NCBI GenBank assembly: GCA_001466705.2
Contig: LATX02000244.1
Location: forward strand, 248,001 to 312,000
Length of the DNA: 64,000 nt
Reading direction: 5' to 3'
Source of the DNA: Moniliophthora roreri
Lineage: Eukaryota; Basidiomycota; Agaricomycetes; Agaricales; Marasmiaceae
Part shown: one piece after another, positions 1 to 12,506 of the stretch
Position numbering within the stretch: the stretch's first letter is position 1
Layout: every line of letters starts with the position of its first letter
Notes under the pieces: generated by a model
Databases searched by the model: none
Told to the model about the DNA's origin: nothing
The model's input: the letters and a program-made list of their open reading frames with translations, nothing else
Made by a program: the position numbers and the translations under genes

Positions 1-1971
1 CTTCATTCCACTTTCATGGGTCGCGCATTTCAACAATAGCAAAAATGCAGACGAGCATTTCCCGTACCCACTTACGTTTACCTGTAAGCACCCGGTTCCC
101 CGCATTTCTTGGCTGGCAAGTTGATCAAGACCTTATAGTTTCTTTGCTTGCTATCATACCTCTTGAAAAACTCTTTGATTATGGCGGTGAACAGATGGCT
201 TTTTACGTTGGGAAAGATCTGGGAGACCTCATTGTTATCACACTGAACAAGTGCGTTAACTCTTTATTTGTCCGGGTCCTTCACTTACGAATATTGATAT
301 ATTATCGTAGCACCGTGGAAGCTACTCTGGCGATCATTTTACTAACGAAATGCGAGTAAGTATCGTATTCACTTAGGTACTAGTGGCCTTTCTCAAGCAC
401 CATTTCTCTTGTAGAATCCGGCTTTTACAATCTACTATCATCGGTGCATCATTTTCCGACCTCGCTATACATCCTTCTAACACCGTGTCGTTCCATTCTT
501 ATAGGTGTTGTTGTGTTGCACCTCCTACTCATACCAGGAACAGCATTCATAGTAGGAGGTGCAAGATTGATGAGTCCGTTTTTTTCATTTTCAATTAGTG
601 TAAGATCTAATAAAGTATTCTCAATTAATCCTATTAAAGGTCAGGTCAGCATTCACTTCAGATAGTGAGTACGGTGATACCTAGCGTGATCCAGGATCTA
701 CATCCTCATATTACCGAACTCAACCACACGTTACTCACCATGGGGTTCGCAACTTTTCCACCCTCACCCATTCAACATGACTGACCTTTATAAAGTGTCC
801 TTTCCCTTCTCCTTCCGGCAGCCTTTTTTGCTGCACTGGACCGCGGATCAGAAGCTATTAGCACAGGGGCCAGCGGTGACACATTCCTGAAGATAAGTCG
901 CGGGTTTGCTATAATCCTTCTTGTAGTGTGAGTGAAACTTTGAATGACCCCTCCGTTGTTCCTGTGGCCTGATGGATTCTTTCGTCCGACAGATACGTGT
1001 GCTCTCGCATCTTCTTGCATAACCCACCTGGAGAAGACAATGCGCTGCAAAGTAATCATCAGCCTAATGCCCCGCTGGCGTTGAAGCATGAAGAAGAGCA
1101 TCTCACTAACACAGAACCGGAAGTCAATCAATGGGTCTGTATCGGAATGCTGATCGTTACTATTGCGTTGATGGCTGTTACTGCGGAATGGGTAAGTTCT
1201 CCACAAATATTCTCTTTGCACTTTTTAACGACCACTCTACCAAGCTCGTTGATAGTATTGAGTTTGTGAGAGAGGAGGGGAGGATCACGGAAGAGTACGT
1301 AGTCACTATCCACCTTGTTTGCTTCGTACTTCTCACATTCAAGCAGATGGTTTGGCCTTATTCTTCTCCCAATTGTCTCCTTCGCAGCCGACGGAATGGT
1401 CGCAATTGGGTGCTTCGTTCGATGGTCTATCTTCCACCTCTTTGGGCGCAAAACAAAACCAGGCACCCTAGCTAAAGCTCGTGCAATCGACTTGTCCATC
1501 CAGTTCACGCTTTTCTGGATGCCGTTCTTTGTATTACTTGGGTGGTGGACAAATAAACCTTTGTCCTTGCTCTTCGGTGAGACTGCTCGGTATTTTAGAA
1601 TAAGTGAATGTTTATATGAAATCTGGTTAGACCTATACGAAGTCGCCGTCCTCATAGGGTCATGTTTCCTCGTCAACTACGTCACGGCGGATGCTAAAAC
1701 AAACTGGGCTGAAGGGCTTACTATGGTTGCATTCTATCTCATGATTGTGAGTGCCAATCTAGTGCCGCTTTTCTCCTGTGACGAGTGGCTGACGCCATAA
1801 CAGGCTCTCACTACCTGGTTTTACCGTGGTAAGCTATCACTTCTGTTTGCACTATTGTCGGATTCCTAACTAGTATACATAGGCCAGCCAGAGATAGAAG
1901 AGATGGTCCAACTCGGAAACTGTGTCGCCGCGGGAGAGGCGGGTGCTGCAGCGGGGGGCGGTGGTCACTAA
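1..1971 (+). CDS. Vacuolar-type Ca2+/H+ (CAX-like) antiporter, 5' end outside window
   Basis: Multi-span cation/proton exchanger that would move Ca2+ or another cation into an internal compartment in exchange for protons. The window opens inside an exon (from base 2: F-I-P-L-S-W-V-A-H-F), so the N-terminus is missing. Reassembled exons give LDYGG-like, KDLGDLIVITLNK, TVEATLAIILLTKCE, then STIIG joined to VVVLHLLLIPGTAFIVGGARL, then DLHPHITELNHTLL, VLSLLLPAAFFAALD, YVCSRIFLHNPP. These match the CAX alpha-repeat style (acidic residue in a VEATLAIILL helix, followed by a G-rich GGARL helix). The last exons contain DAKTNWAEG, close to the CAX D-x-x-S/T-N-W-x-x-G signature, and a Gly-rich tail ending at TAA 1969-1971. 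I see no stop in the spliced frame. Compared with the paralogue at 62108 it lacks about 20 residues before the SRG helix, and its donor after GGARLM has shifted, giving a longer intron-proximal insertion. Substrate is not decidable from sequence. Confidence 0.85.
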
Positions 1972-2149
1972 CTATTTTGATTCTGACAGTTGGTATTAGT
2001 GTAGCCCAACATGCGGACTTGATCCAGTTGTTGTAGGTATGACATTCACGATGTATTTAGCAGTGTGCATTTGTGCATTATTATTAAAGGCTCGCTACGC
2101 GATGCCAGAAAAATAAGTTAGAGCGCACAGCATTACTGTAATACTACAT

Positions 2150-3290
2150 CTAACGCGGGTCCTTGGCAAGGTTGTTGCCGGAGACTGATCTTCCTAGCGC
2201 CTCCACAGCCCGGTGGACCATTGCAGTAATCTCCGTCCGAAGTGTTCGGTCTAATTCTATATTATGAAGGGTATCTTCTTCCTTGGATTCTGCGTGATGG
2301 TTTGAATGTCGATACAAGATATCATCTATTGTTTTTTGGATGGTGATCGGTTCGCCGAACGTAACGCTGAGACGTGCGCCTGGTCGGGGGAAATATTTGT
2401 ATGGGAAACCACGACCTTCGGGCATTAACCTGTCAAAGCCAGTTATCCACATCGGTATGACCACTGGAGGTGTGAGTGTCGAAGATATTATCCTGCCTCT
2501 GAATGCAACATTAGAACTTTTCTGGGGCAAGATAAGGAGCGGAACTACCTACATTCCCCATTTGAATCTCGGGAGGCGAGCGCGCCCGTCTTCTCCGATG
2601 GTATATGTATTTGATTGATTCACCTTGCCCTCGCCGAAGAGATGTATCTGGGAGGTCAGGAATCAATCTTCTGTTCAAAAGAGCCAATTCGAACATCTTA
2701 CCCAGTCGCCTTGATTTAGCTTCGAGATCGCAGTCTCGACTGCCGGTTGATAGATTCCTTTGCCACGGAACGTTTCTAGTACTTGACCATATCGGAAAAA
2801 AGTGGAGAATATCCTGTTCTGACAGGAGTGCTGACTGAGCGAGAGTTGATTTCGGCTATGATGGAATGGCCTTACGGATTTGTAAACATGATATCCGAGG
2901 CACCAAGAGTCCAGCGGGTCAGCCGGGATTTGAAGTAGTATCTTGCGGGAAGAATTCCCCAGGCGAGGGGGTCATCGAGACTAGTTAGAAATACGAGGGT
3001 CAATTGCAGCACCGTCAGAAGAAGCAGAAAAAAATTTAAGGGAAAAAAAATTCTAGCTACGTTGAGATGTGGTTCGATACTATTGAATTAATTTTAGTTT
3101 TCCGTCCCAACTCAGCTTGAATGAACCCACCCGTCACGATGCCCCTTCCATTATTCCTTTCATCACTCTCCAGTGCTGTACGAAGGTTTTCAAAACCAGA
3201 GACAGAAACGGAGCAGAATCCAAGCTTGATAAAGGTTTTGCAGGTCAATCCGATTGTAGCGACGGTCGCAGGAGACAAGAACATTGGCAA
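2150..3290 (-). CDS. TAZ1: Tafazzin, cardiolipin-remodelling lysophospholipid acyltransferase
   Basis: Transacylase of the PlsC/LPLAT superfamily that remodels cardiolipin acyl chains at mitochondrial membranes. Spliced exons read MPMFLSPATVATIGLTCK, then GIVTVSNHISTLDDPLAWG, which contains the catalytic H-x4-D box (HISTLD). These are followed by LPARYYFKSRLTRWTLGA, VFSTFFRYGQVLETFRGKG, LNQGDW joined to IHLFGEGKVNQ (the tafazzin form of the FPEG substrate box), RFKWGIGRIISS, TPPVVIPMW, and GFDRLMPEGR. It ends at 2150 after a short C-terminal helix. About six introns, all GT-AG, keep the frame open. The start at 3290 is chosen because the first exon matches the family N-terminus (a hydrophobic ATxAIGLTCK helix before the H-x4-D box). 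It is divergent from the weak ORF at 3545, and its 3' end faces the antiporter gene. Confidence 0.93.
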
Positions 3291-3544
3291 CCTAGGGAAC
3301 CCGCGGAGGAAGCAGGAACGGGGACAAGCGGCGGCGGGGGCGATTGATCTGAATCAAAAAAGGCAACCCCAACGAAATCACAAAATAAAAATGTGTAAGC
3401 TTCGGCAACGTTACTACCCCGTCCCATTGTTGCTGTGCGAACCGCGTTGGACTTTGATCTCGTTCCACCACGTCCTCTTCGTCGTCCTTGTCCTCGTCGT
3501 CGTCGTCATCTGCGTCGTTCTCGCTCTCTTCATTGAGTTGCACG

Positions 3545-3860
3545 ATGTTGGCACTCGGCCTTAGCTCCCTTTTCGCCGCCCTGGTCTTCGTCTACCTCTT
3601 TATGCCAGCGCTATGGAGATCTATCACTGCTGCCGACGACTGCGATGCTCATGAATCTAGTTTGGCTCTCGTAGCAGCTCGTGCGTATCCATACTTCCCT
3701 TTGACCGTAGTCTTTTTGCTGATAGTAATTCTATCTATAGGAAATCCTTTCCGGGAGACCGGCCCACCAGCGAACATGGCAAAACTCATCCTCCTCCGTC
3801 ACAAAGTCAGCTCTTTCCAATATTACAGTTACAACATTGACCGACCATCGCCTACAGATC
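3545..3860 (+). CDS. Possible small single-span membrane or secreted protein
   Basis: Not recognised. From ATG 3545 the frame begins MLALGLSSLFAALVFVYLF, a strong hydrophobic segment, followed by an acidic patch (TAADDCDAHESS). If a 50-60 bp GT-AG intron is removed (GTGCGT near 3680 to TATAG near 3740), the frame continues with a Pro/Ser/Gln-rich tail (K-S-F-P-G-D-R-P) and stops at TGA near 3840. Without splicing the ORF runs to 4036 and gains a second hydrophobic stretch. It lies divergently upstream of tafazzin, in a region rich in CGTC/TCGT repeats, so a chance ORF or a 5' leader remains possible. Confidence 0.25.
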
Positions 3861-4333
3861 CAAAATGCCAACAGAAAAAGACGCAACTCATCTGTTATGC
3901 GCCAATCTTCACGACCATACATAGCAACTCCCACGTCACGTCCATCCAAAGCACCATGGTTAAGAATTGGTCGACCATTTGTCGGGAAACAGCATCATTG
4001 AAAAGCATTCATTATCAAAGGAGGAAGAAGAGATGATACCGACGACCTGATTATCTAACTGTAAATTCTATACCCTTCGTACTTATCAATCGAGTTATTA
4101 ACATTTGTATACCTGCGATCGAGGCTTTTATTACTTTTACTGGACATACCCCGGCTTTTCGAATGAAAACATATTCATTGATGAACATACCTACGAGACA
4201 ACATACTATCATATAGAATAACATGTAAGTTATACAGCAAAGACGATGAAATGAGAATCCATAGATGCATAGGGCAAGTAAGCGGGTGAGTTTGTTCAAA
4301 AAAGGAAAATCGCGTCATGTCAACGCGAAAATC

Positions 4334-7300
4334 TCATTGGCCAAAGCGAGAACTTCGGTCCAATGCAGTTGCATTGAGAAGACTAGGTGTCTCTCGCACG
4401 GGGCGCCGCTGTGCTGGTTTTGCGGATGAAGCAGCGCCTTGTCCACGGCGCAGCGAGCCACCCCCGTCTTTAAGTTTCCGGTGACCTGTAATAGCCGCCC
4501 CAGCGACCGAGCGACCGTTACCACCTCTTGTGCGTATACGTTGTTCAGCGCTTGCCCAACTTTCCATTCTACTGCGACCTTCTTCTGTGTCCATGAATGA
4601 GGATGACTTTTGCAGCTGATGTCAGCACGGAATTCTTTTAAATATGCAATAAGCGTACCTGCACATAATTATGATGACCGTCCATATCGACCTCAGTGTC
4701 TCTTCGACGGACGCCTCGATCGCTTGCTCTCAGACTCTTCCCGGATACCTTCACCCGCATATCGCTGTCTCCATCGAGCTCGTTGTCGCTGTCAGCCCAC
4801 GAGACATCGTGTGGATCGAATGCAGGTTCATCCTATTCCAAAAATGGATTAGTTCCGAAGCCCTTTCTCCCAAGAATTCCACCCACCTTCATGGTACTCC
4901 CCTGTGCCAACTGCCGTAGCCGAGCGACCACTTCACTGCGATTGACCTCCCCTGGTCCAGATTCATCGTCGTTGTCGTTGTCGTCATCGTCATCTTCATC
5001 GCCTTCTTGCTTTTGAGGAATGTCAGCCATGGTAAAGTCGGGAGCCGATTGTTGAAGGTATGCTAGGTCATTGTCTTCATCATCCTTGATTCCTTTGGTA
5101 TAGCTATTGTAGAAGGCCCGAGTTTCCGGATGATCCCCTGTAAGTCGTATAAGTATCATATCCAAGGCTGAAAATCGCTACCACGGCATACCAAGCTCCT
5201 TAATGTTCTGACGGTCGATCCTAGCTCCGCGATCCATCCGACGACGAATTCTTCTCGCTCTTTCTTCATCGTCCTCTTCGTCATCACTGTCATCAACGCC
5301 AACACCACGAGTCCTTTTCTTGCGAAGTTCACCCTGGGCCGCTCTCATATGTAACGCTTCGACCTCTTTATCATCTATCTCAGCGTGTTCCCTAGGGTGA
5401 TATGAGGCCTCAATAACATGACGAAAGGTAACCAGTCACTTACTTATACTTCTCCAAGACCTTTTCCACGGCAATAGTGTTCTCATCCATCTCCTTGTCA
5501 TCTACCAACGTCTCCAATGTTTTATCGAGATCCTCGCCTCCGTTCTCATCGTCGTCTCGGCTCTTCACGAACCCAAACGTCTCTTCGTCACTTTCTTGCG
5601 CTTCTGCCTCCACAAATTCAGATCTCTGCAAAGGCTTCCTCTCTCGCTTCTCTTTCTTCTTCTGATGTAGCGCAAAGGCATCTAGCAACGACCCTCCCTG
5701 TATCGGAGTGGGCATTGGTGAGGGTGACCCCCGTCCTTCATCAGGTGAGGAACTCCGTCTCTTCATCAACCGTCGTCGACGTGGGCCGGACGATGGTGTC
5801 TCTTCAACCAGGGTGTTCTCAAAGTCGGGACCAGACAAGGAGATATCACGGAAAGGCGTTCGTTGTGTTACACCCGACGGTGTCATACCAGTCAGGGAGG
5901 TCGTGTGTCTCTGTGTTGCAAATAAAGCTAGACTGCTGCTGCGCGATAATGCTTGGCTTTGCGTTGGGAGGGGGCGGTAAATGTCTGGCGTACCATCAGT
6001 TGGACGCGTTTGAGTAAGGAATCTGGATCGAGGACCAGGTTAGTTTTCGGGCAAGACACGATAGGTGAAGTACTGACCCTGCATCGTTGATGTACAGCTC
6101 TGGCTTATTATCGATTTTTCTGTTGGCTCTCTCAACGATACAACCCTGCTCTTTCTCGAAGATTTCGTCTGCCTGACGTTTGAGGTCTTCGTTGATGGCC
6201 AACATAGGACGAGCCTCCATATCTTGTGTCAAACCCAACGAGAGAAGCTTGTCTGCATTCCCGAAACCACCCTTTGCAGAAGAATCTGGATTGAACTGTG
6301 TATTGGAGTCGAACAAGTCTGCAAATCCAGACTGTAAAGCTGGAGCAGCAAATTTTTCGGATTCGTCATCCGAGAATTGAGAGAAGCCGCCACCAGGCTG
6401 ACGAGCACGAATGACAGGCGATAAATTCAAAGCGGGTTGAAGAGAAGGACCTGGCGCATTTGCAGTAGTGCGGGAACCTGAATCTGCGGTAGCTCCTTGC
6501 AATCTCTCAAAGAAACTCTTTGTTGGCGACAACGTCAAGGACTCCTCGGATCGCAACGGCTTCAATGGTTGCCTGCGGGTCGGCTGTAGGTTATTCTCGT
6601 CGTTCTCATCATCGGTTGGTACTCTGTCGCCGGGTGACATCGACAAGCGATTAGACAAACGATCCGTCAGGCCTCCGAGTAATGAACCCTGTCGTGAGCC
6701 TAACGGAGGTCGTATGTCGGTCGAATCATGGCGAACGACAGCGGTATTCTCCTTGTCCTCGCTATGATCATACATGCGGCGAGTATCATTCTCCTTGTCA
6801 TATTCGTCTTCTGTTCCTCCTTCAATTGATGAGCATGATCCACGGCGAGCCATTATCACACTGGGACCCTCCATAGGTACGTCAGGATCAAATATCGCGG
6901 ACGTAGCCGGAACAAGCACTCTGCCGATATCAGGCTGTCGACGGATAGCATTCTCGTCCTCGTCTTCCGTGTCCGAGTTGACCATAGCCCTACTCCGACG
7001 AGAACGATACGCCTTCATAGACACGTCAACACTGAAAGGGTCTTCGTCGACATCACCACTTCCAGCTTTGTGAGCATCATCTAGCATGGTATCATCTTCC
7101 ACGGTGTCTCCCTTGCCCAACTCCTCGTCTCCGTTCTCATTCTCCTCATCGGGCTCGGGAGTCACTGATCCTCGAAGATTATCGCCTGGTTCCCAATCCT
7201 CGTCGCTTTCGTCCTCATCTCTGGTCTCTGAAGCATCAACTGCTGCCTCCCTAGCTTCCAAATGTTTCTTTGCCAAGACTTCCTTCCAGTCCGCCATAGC

Positions 7301-9097
7301 AGAAGTGCCCATGGACTCCAGTGTGGTATCCACAAGCTTGCCACCACGCCGCACCCACTCCTCCTCTTTCTTCTTTCGCGTTCTGGCTTCTTCCGCGCGC
7401 ACACGAGAAAGCAATTCCTTGTTGTGATCGTCGACCGTCTTTGGCTTGGTCGATTTCTTGGCAAGTGGAATGACTACAGCGCGTTTAGGTGGTGGAAGAA
7501 CCTTCTTTTCGACGACCCGTGCTCTTCCAGAGAGCCGGGCGTTTGACGGTATGATCTCAAGATCGTCATCATCGTCAGGCTCGGTCTTGGTTTCTTGCAC
7601 ATAGCGCTTTTTAAACTCGGCAAGATTTATCCTCTTATCACGAGCTTTTAGCACTGTGCTAATATCTGGAAGTTCGTCGTCGGAACCGGATAGAGCACCT
7701 GGGGATTCAGCCTTCGGTGCGACGCCGAGTGAGCGAGGAGCCTTTTCCGGAGTAGAGGATTTACGTGCATGCGGAGAAGAGAAATCTAGTATGGGGCTAG
7801 ACTCCGCACCAGCCTGGAATATATTTGCCTTCGTCTCGGAGGCAGGAGTTTTACTATATCACTGTTTCCTTAATCAAGTCCCATAATGAAAATCGCGACA
7901 TACCTGCCATTACCCGCCAAGGACGCCATGAACGTTGACATGTCTCGGACCTTACCAGGTGCCCAGCCAACTGTCGCTGACTTCTCCGCTTTCATGCGAG
8001 CTCGTTCCTTGTCAGCTTCTTTACGTTCACTCGCGGTGGGTTTCTACTGAAAGTCAGTACATTGTTGATAAGAACTGGGCGCTGACACTTGCCTTTGTCT
8101 TGATAGGTTTCGCTCCCTGAAAACTTATCAATCAAATTAATATACAAGAAAGTTGAGTGAAAGATACCTTGCCCTTGCCCTTGGTTGCCTGCTTTTCGAT
8201 GGACTTCGTTGAAGCCACCGTTATACCTTCCAATGTCTCGTCCTGGAATACAAGAGGTGGGACGCTTTGACGCGTCGAGGAAGCTTTTCCTTTCCCTTTG
8301 GAGGAAAGCTTTTTCGCAGCATGCATTTCGTCGTCGTCAGATGTAGGAGGGGTAGGGGATGACTGTCGGGGCGGGGTGTTAATAGGATGTTTCACAGGCG
8401 AAGACTCTTCAGTAGCTTCTTCTTCGACGTCAGATTCCAATAAAGCGAGCTTTTGGTGTTTTATGATGCGTTTACGGTTCGTTAGAATGGGGGAGCCGGG
8501 TTCGCCGGGACTGGATGGCTGGTGGGCTGACGTGGTTAAGGTGGAAAGAGATCCATTGAAAGAATCATCGACTAAGGAAGCATGTGGTGTGATACTTGGT
8601 CGAGATGCAGGGGCACTTCCGGATTCCCTTTGTCCTGAAGACAAAGATTCGGAGGGCGCTTCTTGATTTGGTTTTTCAGCGTGTGATTCCTCCGCAAAAC
8701 CAAAAGCAGCTTCCCCGTCATGCTCCCCCTTATCTATCTCATCCATGATCGTTCTCCAAGCAAAATTCGGCCTTCGAGGCGCGTCATTGTGTTCCACTTG
8801 GTCTTCCTCTACCTCTTCACTGCCAGCGCGGTGCTGATCTGGCGACGAGAATACTACTGGCGAGCTGGGCGGTATTTCCTCTCGCGTATTGAGTGGTCCG
8901 GTTCGATAAATGCTGCTCCTCAATGAAGAGCTCGATGTAGAAGAGTACGAGCGGTCTGGATCGTCAGCTTCTAGAGCTACGGGTTCTCGTGGCCTGCCAT
9001 AGGTCCTAGCTGCACGCTTTACCGGAGTGATTGGGCGAGTAGGAGATGAAGATGCAGTAGAATCCGCGACAATTGAGAATTCCTTTTTAAGAGGCAT
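4334..9097 (-). CDS. MRC1: Mrc1/claspin-like DNA replication checkpoint mediator
   Basis: Nuclear adaptor that links the replisome to checkpoint kinase activation under replication stress. The first exon (from 9097, MPLKKEFSIVADSTASSS) is Ser/Pro-rich with SP/TP sites. A long central exon (7654-5996) contains the basic/coiled INLAEFKKRYVQETK segment, a charged KKKEEEWVRRGGKLVDTTLESMG helix and many SQ/TQ-like and acidic Asp/Glu tracts. The exon at 5886-5440 carries the family's diagnostic Mrc1-like domain: FVEAEAQESDEETFGF followed by DLDKTLETLVDDKEMDENT. Downstream exons add a basic RRIRRRMDRGARIDRQNIKELG stretch, an acidic GDEDDDDDNDND run, and a C-terminal end with a WADSDNELDGDSDM patch and an AAITGHRK motif before the stop at 4334. 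At least seven introns. Total length is compatible with fungal Mrc1 proteins. Confidence 0.82.
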
Positions 9098-9604
9098 GTC
9101 CCCTGCCAGGAATGCGCTTTAGGGAATGGATGAAGAGAAGAGTCGGTGAAGGTATCGCCCACGTGTGACCAACCAAACGCTAAACGTGACGGACGCGTTC
9201 CGTCACAGCGCTGTGTCACTACAAACGTCATTTACTTGGAACCGATGCCACCATAGCTTGCCTTGTCTGAGCTTCCGTGGATCCCATCAGTTGCTTGCTC
9301 TGTTATCATCGAGTTCTCTATGAGGATTCTTTTCATCGGACTGCATCCACGAGCCCACCGTCAATCTAGGACTCTAATGAAAAATTACTTGTGCGCCATC
9401 TGCAACATCTGTATTCCGAGGCGCACAGCTCTTCAGGAACTCCAATAAAATTTCCAGTATTTGCGAGCCTACATATGCAAGACTGTACATAAATAATAAC
9501 ATAGAGTTTTGAGATACTTAATATTCAAGAGAATCTGACCATTGTAGGGAAAAAAACACAAAGAAAGGATTATACAAGACACAGTTGACATTCAGTATGT
9601 TCAC
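9098..9604. other. Intergenic: MRC1 upstream / gene A downstream
   Basis: Holds the MRC1 promoter side (no TATA seen) and the 3' flank of membrane gene A, including an A-rich patch near 9550. Short open frames here have no recognisable product. Confidence 0.5.
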
Positions 9605-11158
9605 CTAGTTGAACTGTGGGGATCCATGACCTTGCTGCTCTACATCACCTGTTTTCTCACTCATAGTCTGCGATGACCCTGCATGTTTCAATCTAAGGCT
9701 CCCTAACCTGCCAGCATCACTGTTGTGCCCAGCAGCACTATCATCTTGATACACTGTACTCTCAACACTTTTTCCAATGCTAATGCGCACATTGATCAGT
9801 GTAGGTGCAATGCCCTAAGACATCTTTGTCAGTGATATGAACCAGAACACCAGTGAAAATATCAACATACAGCCATTAAGATTGCTATTGCTGTGAAATC
9901 AACAGGAATACCTATCTTGCTTGTATTCTCAGTGAGGGCAACTTGAACAATGAGTATAATAGGATATATTATTCCAGACTCAAGGCTATAAGAATGAGAA
10001 TAAAATCAACTATTGCACAGGAGGCAAAGAAAGAATGAAAATAAGCAGAACATACATGATAGCAGCCACAGTGCGATAACGTTGATCAGTTGCTGACCCC
10101 AAAGTTGCTCCAGCTTGTTGGCCCATCCACCAGATTCTTCCAGCTAAATAAGTTGCAATACTTAAGCATTTGATAGAATTGAGGCAGCATAGACAGAACA
10201 CACCTAGAAGCAGGGTGAAGCAACTATTAACTGCAGCATTTGTGCAGTAGTACCCAAGTTGAAGGTTAGTACCACGCAGAAACAATGCCCAGTTCAGTGG
10301 ATTGATCAAATTGGATGTTTGTGCCTTCAACCTGATTCCAGCAGCTATGATGCCTATAGCTATCATTATCTGAGTTTGGACCAGCACACCTTAAGGAGTT
10401 TTTAACCTATACCATACCATTTGTAGAGAATGATAAGAAGATCAAGAAGACAAGAAAGGCCTTCCTAGATCCATAAAGAATATAGCATCTTTGGATCTGT
10501 TATTTCTGTAGTTGAGTACATTGAATGACATGGTTTAGGGAAGAACTCACAAGGATAGCATCAGCTATGCAGCTGTTTCATGTTCAGATGCCAGTCTATA
10601 AGAGTATGTTGATGCACTTACTTTGCTATAATGTAGCAGACATATGTCAAGGTTCTAAACAATAGAAATTAATATAGTTCAAGCAAAATGTGCTATAAGT
10701 GCTGTCACTCACAACATAGCTGTCTGGGATTTGCTGCCACTTGAATAAGCTTCCAAGGGGCCAAGGTCCCTAGTTCTCACTGCTTCATAGTAAAAGGTAG
10801 CATCCACAATGGCAGTAGATGCTTTAGTCAATGCCCCAAGACTTGAGATGAAAAATGCAGCTGTTGTCCAGGCCAGGTGAAGTTTCTTGTTGAGAATACA
10901 CTGGCGCTTGATTATAAAGTATGTGGAAAGACCATATAGCAGTGTGTAGAAACCTTGTAAGTTGGAATTAGCAAGCCTGTTCTGTGTAAAAGTCTCTCTC
11001 ACTTACCAGTGACAAATAGTGTTAGCTTTTAGAATGGTGAGCTTGAAGCAGTCTGACTGCAAGAGCAAGAAGATGAAACTCACACCAAATGTAGTTGCTG
11101 GTCCTATGACAATGCTCTGAACTGAGAAAATAGAGCTATAGGTAATGCTGCTAGACAT
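9605..11158 (-). CDS. Seven-span membrane protein, copy A of a four-gene family
   Basis: Family not recognised by name; GPCR-like topology by eye. Spliced protein: MSSSITYSSIFSVQSIVIGP, a 19-nt micro-exon (11007-11025, LTLFVTG), GFYTLLYGLSTYFI, LHLAWTTAAFFISSLGAL, TKASTAIVDATFYYEAVRTR, LTYVCYIIA plus ADAIL on tiny exons, RCYILYGSRKAFLVFLIFL, IMIAIGIIAAGIRLKAQTS, LQLGYYCTNAAVNSCFTLLL, AGRIWWMGQQ, LESGIIYPIILIVQVALTE, KIGIPVDFTAIAILMA, GIAPTLINVRISIGKSVEST, and a polar Ser/Gln tail. I count seven hydrophobic segments, an outside N-terminus and a soluble C-tail. Paralogues are at 39226-40711, 47789-49308 and 53150-54685. A TATA box (TATAAAAC, + strand 11202-11209) lies about 45 bp upstream of the ATG. 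It is divergent from the peptide gene at 12507. Confidence 0.75.
11007..11025 (-). other. Conserved 19-nt micro-exon of gene A
   Basis: The exon encodes L-T-L-F-V-T plus the first base of a Gly codon. Equivalent 19-nt exons are at 40568-40586 (B), 49161-49179 (C) and 53274-53292 (D), all flanked by AG and GT and all in the same phase. Automated gene callers often skip exons this short. Confidence 0.85.
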
Positions 11159-11201
11159 GACTTGACCTGAAGGGTGAGGATTGACCAGCCTTGTGAGATG
11201 T

Positions 11202-11209
11202 GTTTTATA
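11202..11209 (-). promoter_or_regulatory. TATA box of membrane gene A
   Basis: TATAAAAC on the minus strand, about 45 bp before the ATG at 11158. TATA elements occur at equivalent positions upstream of B (40747-40752), C (49343-49348) and D (53095-53102). Confidence 0.5.
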
Positions 11210-11352
11210 CAAGCTAGTAGTCCCAGATTGGTCACAATGACCTTCCATACCATCATAGGTGCATCTATCAATTATGTTTCACGTCACTCCAATATTATAA
11301 GTATCATGTACTGAACTTGCTGTACCGGGTGGTTCACCGAATGATGTAAGTA

Positions 11353-11941
11353 TAGTGATGTTGCGGGCTGGACTCATGGTACCCGACCCAGCCCTATGGA
11401 GGGCTTTGCAGGGCTGAAGGCTTGGGCTCACATCTCAGAAAGCCCAAGCCCTGGGCTTGAGCCCGGGCTTGTCAGTATATGTGCCACCCATGAAGAAGTG
11501 CAAAATTTTTGGCACTAACCATGGCCATGACATCTGAGATTCTGCCTTGGAAGATACAGTGCATGTGATTCCAATTTCTGGTCGAAACTCTGGATAAGAC
11601 CTGTTTTGGAAGGTTCCCACGCATAGGTATTTTCTTTCGGTTACTCGCGCAATGCCTTCGACATGTAGGAAATCCACTCAAACAACCGGTAATGTTGCCT
11701 TCACTGCTTATACAAGTTAAATGATAGATATTTAATTTTTACAGGATCTCATTCATGCATCCTAGGCCAATCAAACCACCCTGACGTGCAAGTTGATTTC
11801 TGGTTAGCAAGCCCGGGCTGAGCCCGAGCCCTGCGCTTGTCCTTTACAGGGCTCAGGGCTCGGGCTCAATGTTCGGCAAGCCCAAGGCCCTCTGAAGCCC
11901 TGCCCTGGGTATTGAGCCCAGCCCGGCCCGCAACATCACTA
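11353..11941. mobile_element. MITE-like element with hAT-style GC-rich inverted termini (589 bp)
   Basis: The left end TAGTGATGTTGCGGGC and the inverted right end GCCCGCAACATCACTA are perfect complements at the tips, followed on both sides by repeated GGGCTCGGGCT/AGCCCGGGC modules. Such terminal TAGxGATG plus GGGCCGGGCC subterminal repeats are typical of non-autonomous hAT elements in other genomes. No transposase frame is inside. The flanking 8 bp do not form a clean target-site duplication (TGTAAGTA versus TTGACAGT), so class assignment is tentative. It sits in the intergenic space between membrane gene A and its divergent peptide gene. Confidence 0.65.
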
Positions 11942-12506
11942 TTGACAGTAGGTATCGTGCTTGGGAGTGTTCTCCAGGTCCTGCATCCTCATTGGTGCGC
12001 TGTAAATTAAGCCTGCTAGGACACTGAGCTATGGGAACTCATTCTAGATCCTACATCTTCATTAGTGCGCAATAAAACAAGCACGGCCTGTGGGAGTTCT
12101 ATCCAGGTCCTACATCTCCATTGGAGGGTATGAAAGATGAAGTCCGCTTGCTGAATGTACTAAAGCGGCTGTAACAGGCTATTTTGGAACTCTTCAACGC
12201 AAGTCTGTCCTACATCGCGATAACACTACGTTATTCTATTGGTCCAACACTCAATTTCAGGTCGCAGGCTGTTCAAATCATTCTCTGGGACTTGCTGCCA
12301 CAAGTATTGGCCATACTTCGCACTAAACCCACACTATTGCATCGGTCCAACACCCGATTTCAGACCGAACCAACCCTGATTTCTACCCAGATCCCTAAGA
12401 TAACGTGGGATTTGGAACCAACCCTCAAATCACGATGGCGAAGCCGACCAAAATGAAAATCCTCCACTATGGATCGACATCTCATCCAAGATCCCACCAA
12501 ACCGAC

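Noticed and set aside
4051..4299. Minus-strand hydrophobic frame downstream of MRC1
   Set aside because: No splice or promoter support and no recognisable domain; sits in the 3' flank of MRC1.
11435..11681. Open frames inside the 589-bp inverted-repeat element as a transposase
   Set aside because: About 80 codons, no DDE-type or hAT dimerisation motif; the element looks non-autonomous.
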